From: an uncultured Collinsella sp.
GTDB taxonomy: Bacteria; Actinomycetota; Coriobacteriia; Coriobacteriales; Coriobacteriaceae
DNA length: 64,000 nt
NCBI GenBank assembly: GCA_900540935.1
Contig: UQHW01000005.1
Span: 1 to 64,000 of the forward strand
Reading direction: 5' to 3'
Notes under the pieces: generated by a model
Told to the model about the DNA's origin: nothing
What the model saw: the letters and a program-made list of their open reading frames with translations, nothing else
The model's database searches: none
Shown: positions 9,023 through 15,373 of the stretch, one piece after another
Position numbering within the stretch: the first letter of the stretch is position 1
Layout: every line of letters begins with the position of its first letter
Translations under genes and position numbers: made by a program

Positions 9023-9658
9023 ATGACTGCACGCCTCATCGTTATGGATATCGACTCCACACTCATCAACCAGGAGGTCATCGACCTGTTGGGCGAGGAG
9101 GCCGGCGTGGGCGAGCAAGTTGCACAGATTACCGAACGCGCCATGCGCGGCGAACTGGACTTTAAGCAGGCGCTCGAGGAGCGCGTGGGGCTGCTTGCCG
9201 GCTTGGACGAGAGTGTGTTCGAGCGCACCTTTGAGCGCGTGACGTTTACCCCCGGCGCTCTGGAGCTTGTGCGCTCGGCGCACAGCAAGGGCTGGAAGGT
9301 CGGCGTCGTGAGTGGCGGCTTCCACGAGGTCGCCGACAAGATCGTGGCCGCCGCGGGCATCGATTTTTGCCTGGCCAACCGCCTGGAGGTCGTGGACGGC
9401 AAGCTCACCGGTAAGCTGGCGGCAGACATTGTGACCAAAGAGTCCAAGCTCATCCAGCTGCTGGACTGGGCAGTTGAGTGCGGTGTCGACATGGCCCATA
9501 CCGTGGCAATCGGCGACGGCGCCAACGACATCCCCATGATTCAGGCTGCGGGCACGGGCATCGCGTTTTGCGCCAAGCCCAAGACGCGCGAAGCCGCCCC
9601 GTTTGCCATCGACGAGCGCAACCTGATGCTCGCCATGGACATCATCCTGCGTGACTAG
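9023..9658 (+). CDS. serB: Phosphoserine phosphatase (HAD superfamily)
   Basis: A 211-residue HAD-superfamily phosphatase that makes L-serine from phosphoserine, the last step of serine synthesis. The DXDST nucleophile motif (Asp9 and Asp11 in MDIDSTLIN), motif II in VVSGGFHEV and motif III in IGDGANDIPM are intact. I chose the ATG at 9023 because it follows GGAAAGG at good spacing and puts the DXDST motif where the family has it; an upstream extension in frame would add about 23 unlikely residues. It is divergent from aspS. Confidence 0.9.
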   Translation: MTARLIVMDIDSTLINQEVIDLLGEEAGVGEQVAQITERAMRGELDFKQALEERVGLLAGLDESVFERTFERVTFTPGALELVRSAHSKGWKVGVVSGGFHEVADKIVAAAGIDFCLANRLEVVDGKLTGKLAADIVTKESKLIQLLDWAVECGVDMAHTVAIGDGANDIPMIQAAGTGIAFCAKPKTREAAPFAIDERNLMLAMDIILRD

Positions 9659-9694
9659 CCGATCCGTCTAACAATTGAATCAGTCTGTCCTATA

Positions 9695-9728
9695 GTTTCC
9701 GAACAATTTTGTCTTAGTGTTCGGAAAC
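9695..9728. promoter_or_regulatory. Inverted repeat in the larB leader
   Basis: A perfect 10-bp inverted repeat, GTTTCCGAAC (9695-9704) and GTTCGGAAAC (9719-9728), lies 43 bp before the larB start with a 14-nt AT-rich spacer. It could be a serB terminator without a T tract, or an operator for the lar unit. The TetR-type protein at the end of that unit is a candidate binder. Confidence 0.45.
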
Positions 9729-9771
9729 TTGCCCTTGAGTGCTAGACTTTGCACCGTCGAAGGGAACATAT

Positions 9772-10554
9772 ATGGATAAGCGAGATCTTGAGCAATTGCT
9801 GAGCGATGTTGCCGACGGAGCAGTCGCCCCGGCAGTCGCCCTCACGCGCATCCAGACGGCGCCGACCGCCGATCTGGGTTTTGCGCAGCTCGATCTTTCG
9901 CGCGGGGTGCGCCAGGGAGCCGGCGAGGTTGTCTACGGCGCCGGCAAAACCGCCGAGCAGATTGCCGCCATTATCAAAGCATTACTCGATGCCGGCCAGG
10001 AGCGCATCCTGGTCACGCGCTTGGATGCCGAAAAAGCGGCGCACACCGCTGAGCTTCTCGGCAACGACATCGACCTGGGATATGCCCCGGACGCGCAGCT
10101 CGCCCTCGTGGGCGGCAAGCCCTCCCCCACCGGCAACGGACGCATCGTCGTCGCCTGCGCCGGCACGAGCGACTTACCCGTCGCCGAAGAAGCCGCGTTG
10201 ACGGCCGAGTTCTATGGCAACGAGGTCGACCGCCTCTACGACGTAGGTGTCGCCGGCCTGCACCGCCTGCTCGCGCATGCCGAGGAACTTGCCCAGGCGC
10301 AGGTGGTCATCGCCATCGCCGGCATGGAGGGCGCGCTGGCGAGCGTTATCGGCGGTCTGGTGAGCTGTCCGGTCATCGCCGTTCCCACCAGCGTTGGCTA
10401 CGGCGCAAGTTTTGGTGGCGTAGCTGCACTGCTCGCCATGCTCAACTCCTGTGCCAGCGGCGTTTCGGTCGTCAATATCGACAACGGCTTTGGCGCCGCT
10501 TACCAGGCAAGTCTTATCAATCATCTGAGCGCCGGCACACCCCGCGCCCGCTAA
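9772..10554 (+). CDS. larB: Nickel-pincer cofactor biosynthesis protein LarB
   Basis: LarB carboxylates nicotinic acid adenine dinucleotide at pyridinium C5 and hydrolyses the phosphoanhydride, the first step of the nickel-pincer cofactor of lactate racemase. The 260-residue protein shows a LarB N-terminus (LDLSRGVRQGAGEVVYG) and a PurE-like C-terminal domain (about 120-250) with IAGMEGALASVIGG and VPTSVGYGASFGG. The ATG at 9772 follows AAGGGA. It is first in larB-larC-tetR, 10 bp before larC. Confidence 0.93.
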   Translation: MDKRDLEQLLSDVADGAVAPAVALTRIQTAPTADLGFAQLDLSRGVRQGAGEVVYGAGKTAEQIAAIIKALLDAGQERILVTRLDAEKAAHTAELLGNDIDLGYAPDAQLALVGGKPSPTGNGRIVVACAGTSDLPVAEEAALTAEFYGNEVDRLYDVGVAGLHRLLAHAEELAQAQVVIAIAGMEGALASVIGGLVSCPVIAVPTSVGYGASFGGVAALLAMLNSCASGVSVVNIDNGFGAAYQASLINHLSAGTPRAR

Positions 10555-10564
10555 GGAGCATTCC

Positions 10565-11482
10565 ATGTCCAATCATCAGCACACGCTTATCATCGACGGC
10601 ACCTCGGGCATCAGCGGCGATATGACCGTCGCGGCCCTGCTCGACCTGGGCGCCAGCGAGGAGCACCTGCGCGAACAGCTCGCCACACTGCCGGTCGACG
10701 GCTTTACGATCGCCGTCACGCGCGTAAACAAGCATGGCATCGACGCCTGCGATTTCGACGTTCAGCTGGCAGAAGAGCTCGAGAACCACGACCACGACAT
10801 GGCATGGCTCTACGGCAACGAAGCAGCTGCCGAGCACACGCACGAGCACGAGCACGAGCACCACCATCATGACCATGACGAGCATGAGCACTGCCATGAG
10901 CATGATCATGAGACCCACGGCCATGGCCACGAGGGTCACCATCACGCCCACCACCATCACCACCGTTCTTTGGCGGACGTCACCGCTATCATCGACGGCT
11001 CGCAGCTAAGCGATGGCACCAAGCGTCGTGCGCTCGCCATCTTTACCGCGCTCGCCGCCGCCGAGGCAAAGGCCCACGGCAAAACGCCCGAGACCGTCAT
11101 GTTCCACGAGGTAGGCGCCGTCGATTCCATCGTCGACGTCTGCTCTGTCGCCATCTGCCTCGATGACCTAGGTATTGAGGACATCGTGGTCGAGTCGCTC
11201 TCCGAAGGCCACGGAACCATTCGCTGCGCCCACGGCCTTATGCCCATTCCCGTCCCCGCTGTCGTCAACCTGTGCCAGGCGGGCAATATCGCCCTCACGC
11301 CCGCACCGGTCGCTGGCGAGCTCGTGACGCCCACGGGCGCCGCCATCGTCACCGCGCTGCGCACGTCCGAGCACCTGCCGGCACGCTACCACATCGAGGC
11401 CGTCGGCTACGGCGCCGGCAAGCGCCCCTACGAGGGTTGCTCCGGCACGCTCCGTTGTCTACTCGTTGACGTGGATGCATAG
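10565..11482 (+). CDS. larC: Nickel-pincer cofactor protein LarC, N-terminal (LarC1) part only
   Basis: LarC inserts nickel into the pincer cofactor in a CTP-dependent way. This 305-residue protein has the LarC1 region: DGTSGISGDM at the N-terminus, the ETVMFHEVGAVDSIVD motif, and LTPAPVAGELVTPTGAAI. Residues 91-133 are almost wholly His, Glu and Asp, a likely nickel store. It stops where full-length LarC proteins (about 390-430 residues) continue into the CTP-binding LarC2 domain. No LarC2 sequence is seen in any frame before the next gene, which starts 2 bp later. In Lactiplantibacillus plantarum the two halves join by ribosomal frameshifting; that does not seem possible here. The ATG follows AAGGAG. 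Confidence 0.85.
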   Translation: MSNHQHTLIIDGTSGISGDMTVAALLDLGASEEHLREQLATLPVDGFTIAVTRVNKHGIDACDFDVQLAEELENHDHDMAWLYGNEAAAEHTHEHEHEHHHHDHDEHEHCHEHDHETHGHGHEGHHHAHHHHHRSLADVTAIIDGSQLSDGTKRRALAIFTALAAAEAKAHGKTPETVMFHEVGAVDSIVDVCSVAICLDDLGIEDIVVESLSEGHGTIRCAHGLMPIPVPAVVNLCQAGNIALTPAPVAGELVTPTGAAIVTALRTSEHLPARYHIEAVGYGAGKRPYEGCSGTLRCLLVDVDA

Positions 11483-11484
11483 CC

Positions 11485-12024
11485 ATGGATGCCCGCAAAG
11501 AAAAAAGCCGCGCTGCCATCGTTGCAGCGTTCTCCGAGCTGCTACGCGAAGAGGATTACGGCAAGATTACCGTCGGCGACATCATCGCTCGTGCCCATGT
11601 TGGTCGGGCCACGTTCTACGGCCTCTTCAAGAGCAAAGACGACCTACTGTCCGAGCTCGTGAACGACATCTGCACCCACGCCCTCGACGACGATGGTACG
11701 CCGCTCGACGACCCACTCGTGCAAGTCGAGCATATCCTCAACAACCTCTGGGAACGCCGTCAGGGCGTTCGAGCCCTCGTAGCCGGAGCCGGCTCGCGCG
11801 TCTTCGCCGACTGTCTCCGCAAGACCATCATGTCACGAGCAGCCGAAACCGTCCCCGCCGACCCCACAGGCCCCGCCGGCACCATGGACCGCAGCTTCTT
11901 ACTACACCACATAGCCTCAAGCTTCGTAGCCACCGTCCAATGGTGGGCCTGGCACAACTTCCAAGCAGACAAAGCCGACGTAGCCAAAGACTACCTCTCA
12001 GCCATAAAACCCCTCTTCGGCTAA
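11485..12024 (+). CDS. TetR-family transcriptional regulator
   Basis: A 179-residue TetR/AcrR-type repressor. The helix-turn-helix (about 25-50) reads ITVGDIIARAHVGRATFYGLF, a clear family signature. The C-terminal ligand-binding part is not recognisable. It starts 2 bp after larC, so it is probably translated from the same message and may control the lar genes or itself. Known lar clusters use a CRP/FNR-type LarR instead, so a lar role here is inference from position. Confidence 0.85.
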   Translation: MDARKEKSRAAIVAAFSELLREEDYGKITVGDIIARAHVGRATFYGLFKSKDDLLSELVNDICTHALDDDGTPLDDPLVQVEHILNNLWERRQGVRALVAGAGSRVFADCLRKTIMSRAAETVPADPTGPAGTMDRSFLLHHIASSFVATVQWWAWHNFQADKADVAKDYLSAIKPLFG

Positions 12025-12179
12025 GTAAGAAGCTCACCCCAAAGCATCGCCCCAACCCAGGGCGCCACGCATCCCAAAGTATCACTCGCGCTTCAATGCC
12101 CCCCAACAGCAACAAGCCCCTCCCATCCAAATTCAGATATATGTTGGGTTGCTTATACGAACGCAACAAAGATCCCGCA

Positions 12180-12304
12180 GCTGGCCGCATGGGGTAACTT
12201 CCCAGCGCATTCCGCAGGACGAAAGAACCCCCGCCGCACGAAGTGCGCAGCGGGGGTTCTTTCATGTCCGAGGACGCGCTGGGAAATTACCCCATGCGGC
12301 CAGC
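12180..12304. repeat. Nested long hairpin element between convergent tetR and channel genes
   Basis: Outer arms 12180-12208 and 12276-12304 match over 29 bp with one mismatch. Inside, arms 12221-12234 and 12250-12263 form a perfect 14-bp stem with a CGCAC-GAA-GTGCG tip. The inner part (12211-12275) is almost the same as one at 15258-15323. It can end transcription from both sides, but it is much longer than a terminator needs to be. The rest of the 12025-12325 gap holds no gene. Confidence 0.85.
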
Positions 12305-12325
12305 GGACAACTATGTAGCCTTTGA

Positions 12326-13057
12326 CTAGAACATGCCCAAGAAACCATGCACAAACAGCGCGGCCAGAGCGGCACCGACAAACGGCGCGATGCCAGGAAC
12401 GAGCAGGCCGTACTTCCAGTTGTTGTCGGCCTTGTTCTTAATCGGCAGCACCTGATAGGCCATGCGAGGACCAAGGTCACGAGCCTGGTTCATGGCGAAG
12501 CCGGTGATGCCGCCCATGCCCATGCCAACAGCCCAAACGATCAGGCCGACGCAGATGGCGAGCATCAGAACGTTCTCGCCAGCACGGTTAGCAGCAGCAA
12601 GGATGGCGCTGATGAACACGAAGGTGCAGATAGCCTCGCAGAAGAAGTTGCGGGCATAGTTGGTGCCCTCGGTGGTGGGGTTGGTCGAGAAGATGTTGCG
12701 CTGAGCAATGGGATCGATGACACCATCGGAAGCCTTGAACTCATCGGCATACATCAACCACGCGATCACGGCACCCGCAAAGCCGCCGAGCATATCAGCA
12801 ACCATGAAGGGGATGCAACTGCTCCACGGCACCAGGCCGACGATGCACTGGGCAAGTACCATGGCGGGGTTCATGCACACGGCGCCGCCAAAGACAAACA
12901 GGCAAACCGAGATGCCAAAAGACCAGGTGGTGATGGCAAACATGTGGCCGGAGCCCTGATACTTGGTGCCCTTAAGCACGGTATCGCAGTGCACGCCCAC
13001 GCCAAAGATGATCATGAGGGCCGTTGCGCCGAATTCGCAGAGGAGTTTGGTAAGCAT
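12326..13057 (-). CDS. MIP/aquaporin-family channel, probable LarD-like lactate channel
   Basis: A 243-residue six-helix channel of the major intrinsic protein family. The first pore motif is the usual Asn-Pro-Ala (63-65, in VCMNPAMVL). The second is Asn-Gln-Ala (190-192, in FAMNQARDLGPR), where the family has NPA; the Arg of the selectivity filter follows. In Lactiplantibacillus plantarum an aquaglyceroporin, LarD, encoded in the lar operon passes lactic acid. The start here lies 49 bp after the larA stop on the same strand, so the same role is inferred. Glycerol transport is the alternative. Confidence 0.8.
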   Translation of the reverse strand: MLTKLLCEFGATALMIIFGVGVHCDTVLKGTKYQGSGHMFAITTWSFGISVCLFVFGGAVCMNPAMVLAQCIVGLVPWSSCIPFMVADMLGGFAGAVIAWLMYADEFKASDGVIDPIAQRNIFSTNPTTEGTNYARNFFCEAICTFVFISAILAAANRAGENVLMLAICVGLIVWAVGMGMGGITGFAMNQARDLGPRMAYQVLPIKNKADNNWKYGLLVPGIAPFVGAALAALFVHGFLGMF

Positions 13058-13106
13058 AAAACCTTATCTTTCTTGTCGGTTATAAACGATTCGTTTGGGC
13101 CGCACA

Positions 13107-14384
13107 CTAGTGCTGAGCGACGACAACGCCCAGGCCATCGGGAATGACGGCCACCTTGGCATCGGCACCCTTCATCTCAAAGGCGAGCTTGAGCGCCTCA
13201 TCGAGGGTGTTAACCGGCGTCATGTGCATATCCTTGATCATCTGGTGATCGCACAGGTCGGTAACCATGATCACAGGGTGATGCGCCAGGATGCGGGCAA
13301 AAATCTGGCTCGTCCACTGGTCGGGCAGGGTCTCGTCCTTAGGACGGTCGATGCAGGCGCGCTCAAACTCTGCCGGATCATTGTCGGCGATGTTGTGATA
13401 GAAGCCCTCGCCACCGTGACCGTCGGCACAACCGGCGACGTCGATGATCACACCGCCCTCGGGAAGCGTAGCCTCGGCAGAGCACATTCCCTTCACGGCC
13501 TGATAGATGTTCTGGTCGAGCGGGTAGCCGCCATTGGTGGTAATGGCAATCTCGCACTCGACGGGCTCAACGCCGGCAAGGCTCTTTACGAACTCGCAGC
13601 CAGCCTCGTGTGCCTTGTGGATGTCGCCGGCGAAGGAGCCAATGACCTCGTGCTTGCCGTTGAGCACCACGTTGAGCACAAAGGCAAGGTGAGCCATCTC
13701 GGCGGCGGCGAACATGTCCTCGCTCACGTGATTGTGGCAAAGGTTGCCGGCACGCGAATGAGAATCGTTCACAAACTGGCCGTTGTGGTTGTACATGATG
13801 GTCTTGTAGCTGGCGATGCCAGGCAGGACGGACTTGCGGCTGCCGGAGAAACCAGCAAAGAAGTGCGGCTCAATAAAGCCCTCGGCAAGCAGCAGATCGC
13901 AATCGACGGCAATCTTGTTGATGATGCACTCGCCACCAGAAGGCAGGGTGCCGATCTTTTTCATCATGCTGTCGTCAGTCGCGACGTGCATAACGATTTC
14001 CTCGTTGGCAACGATCTCCTCGCCGTACTTGTTGACGAGCTCCTCGTGCGTCGACGGACGATGCATACCCGTAGCAACCAAAATGCGCACGCGAGCCTCG
14101 GGCGCAGCGGAATGGATGTGATGCAGCAGAATAGGCATCGTTATACGCGAGGGAACGGGGCGCGTATGATCGGAGCTAATGATGACAATATCCTTCTTGC
14201 CAGCACAAAGCTCCTCGAGCGAAGGCGAGCCATAAGGGTTGGCAAGCGACTCCTCCACCAGCTCTTCCTGCGATTTTGTAGTCTTAAACTCGTTTTGATG
14301 ACCTTCCATCGCACCCGCGAAGTTCTTATCCTCGAGCTCCAGATGCAACGTCTTGTGGTCAAACGGCAGTTCACATTCAAACAA
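13107..14384 (-). CDS. larA: Nickel-dependent lactate racemase LarA
   Basis: LarA interconverts L- and D-lactate using a nickel-pincer nucleotide bound to a lysine. With a TTG start at 14384 the protein has 425 residues, and every key residue falls at the number known for Lactiplantibacillus plantarum LarA: Asp72 and Arg75 (SDHTRP), His108 (ATGMHRP), His174 and Lys184 (EPHFFAGFSGSRKS), His200, Gln295 and Lys298 (IYQAVKGM). GGAAGAGG lies 10 nt before the TTG. An upstream in-frame extension has no family similarity and is not used. The channel gene follows. LarE, which would sulfurate the cofactor, is not in the window. Confidence 0.93.
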   Translation of the reverse strand: MFECELPFDHKTLHLELEDKNFAGAMEGHQNEFKTTKSQEELVEESLANPYGSPSLEELCAGKKDIVIISSDHTRPVPSRITMPILLHHIHSAAPEARVRILVATGMHRPSTHEELVNKYGEEIVANEEIVMHVATDDSMMKKIGTLPSGGECIINKIAVDCDLLLAEGFIEPHFFAGFSGSRKSVLPGIASYKTIMYNHNGQFVNDSHSRAGNLCHNHVSEDMFAAAEMAHLAFVLNVVLNGKHEVIGSFAGDIHKAHEAGCEFVKSLAGVEPVECEIAITTNGGYPLDQNIYQAVKGMCSAEATLPEGGVIIDVAGCADGHGGEGFYHNIADNDPAEFERACIDRPKDETLPDQWTSQIFARILAHHPVIMVTDLCDHQMIKDMHMTPVNTLDEALKLAFEMKGADAKVAVIPDGLGVVVAQH

Positions 14385-14511
14385 TGACGAGCGCCCTCTT
14401 CCTTTCAACTGACACACTAGATTAACCGTTGGAAGGATACGCCGCTCACCGAAAAACACCACCGTCCACCGACTCATTAACACAACGTTCATATTTGACC
14501 CACAACAAAAT

Positions 14512-14539
14512 GGCCGCGATCCCAAAGGGAACCGCGGCC
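14512..14539 (-). other. GC-rich hairpin upstream of larA
   Basis: GGCCGCG (14512-14518) pairs with CGCGGCC (14533-14539), and CCC/GGG pairs inside. On the - strand it is followed by ATTTTG. It lies 128 bp upstream of the larA start and could be an attenuator in the leader or the end of an unseen transcript. Confidence 0.4.
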
Positions 14540-14622
14540 GCCTGTCAAAGACACTATAGACAGGATGATTTACGCAGCGCCGAGGCAAACATCTACCCCG
14601 AGACGTTCGCACGTAAGCCATT

Positions 14623-14652
14623 TTGCATAAATGCGTTAATTAATTGCATAAA
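14623..14652. promoter_or_regulatory. TTGCATAAA direct repeat upstream of larA
   Basis: TTGCATAAA occurs at 14623-14631 and 14644-14652, exactly 21 bp apart (two helical turns), around TTAATTAA. A regulator site for larA is possible but untested. Confidence 0.35.
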
Positions 14653-14971
14653 ATGGCGAATGGATTTCTAGCCGTAACAGGGTGGTACCCTCCGGAGCGT
14701 GCATTTTTGCGAGTATTCAGCATCGCGAGATAAGATTTTGGTGTCAAAAGTCTTTCAAAAAGTAGATAGTCCTCATGGCTCGTCCCATCTGGATGGCATG
14801 CGGCGAGAAACCAGCCATATATGAACATCGACAAAGCCCAATCGTCATGCAAAAGCATCAACAGGAGCCGCGAACGTCACCCATAGCCTTATGCACCAAT
14901 CTTTGGCTGCTGAAAACTCCGTTTTTTGCACGTCGCCCCAAGCACCACCCTCACCCAGCGGCTGATCCGCC
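14653..14971. other. Gene-free stretch between larA and the repeat block
   Basis: I see no supportable gene here. A 73-codon frame on the - strand (14640-14861) has no ribosome-binding site and no family resemblance. Confidence 0.5.
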
Positions 14972-15049
14972 GAAGACCGGACATCGCAGGGCCCGCCATT
15001 AGTCTACTTTTAGGCACACTCCACAGGACGCAAGAAGCCCGCGCCGCAC
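14972..15049 (+). repeat. 78-bp direct repeat, copy 1
   Basis: This copy starts GAAGACCGGACATCGCAGGG and ends CGCCGCAC. It matches 15209-15286 at all but about three positions. It carries the left half of the nested hairpin element but lacks the right half. A weaker relative lies around 15095-15175. Confidence 0.85.
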
Positions 15050-15208
15050 TCCACGCTATGCGCGAAGCGTGCCTTATTCCCTTCAGCTTTAATCCCTGAA
15101 GACCGAGGACGAAGGGGCCCGATGGGTTTCCCTCTGAATGCATTCCGCAGCACGAAGCCCTTTCCAAACGCGCGAAGCGCGCCATTATTCCCCCAGCAGT
15201 AATCCACT

Positions 15209-15286
15209 GAAGACCGGACATCGCAGGGCCCGCCATTAGTCTACTTTTAGGCACACTCCGCAGGACGCAAGAAGCCCTCGCCGCAC
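15209..15286 (+). repeat. 78-bp direct repeat, copy 2
   Basis: This second copy lies 237 bp after the first. It overlaps the left half of the complete nested hairpin at 15226-15352. Confidence 0.85.
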
Positions 15287-15352
15287 GAAGTGCGCAGCGA
15301 GGGCTTCTTGCATGTCCGAGGACGTGCCTAAAAGTAAACTAATGGCGGGCCC
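15226..15352. repeat. Nested long hairpin element downstream of ppc
   Basis: Outer arms 15226-15254 and 15324-15352 match over 29 bp with one mismatch. Inner arms 15267-15281 and 15297-15311 form a 15-bp stem around a CGCAC-GAA-GTGCG tip. The inner part is nearly the same as in the element at 12180-12304, while the outer arms differ. It lies 21 bp past the ppc stop and may end that transcript. Confidence 0.85.
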
Positions 15353-15373
15353 GGACGACTACAGGGCTATCGA

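Noticed and set aside
11466..12197. Overlapping frame after larC considered as a missing LarC2 domain
   Set aside because: The translation is Arg/His/Pro-rich shadow sequence of the TetR-type gene with no LarC2 features.
14679..14689. AGGGTGGTACC, resembling the conserved core of a T-box leader
   Set aside because: No antiterminator/terminator pair and no + strand gene follows for hundreds of bases; probably chance.
14640..14861. 73-codon frame on the - strand between larA and ppc
   Set aside because: No ribosome-binding site, no family resemblance, and it lies in an AT-rich leader-like region.
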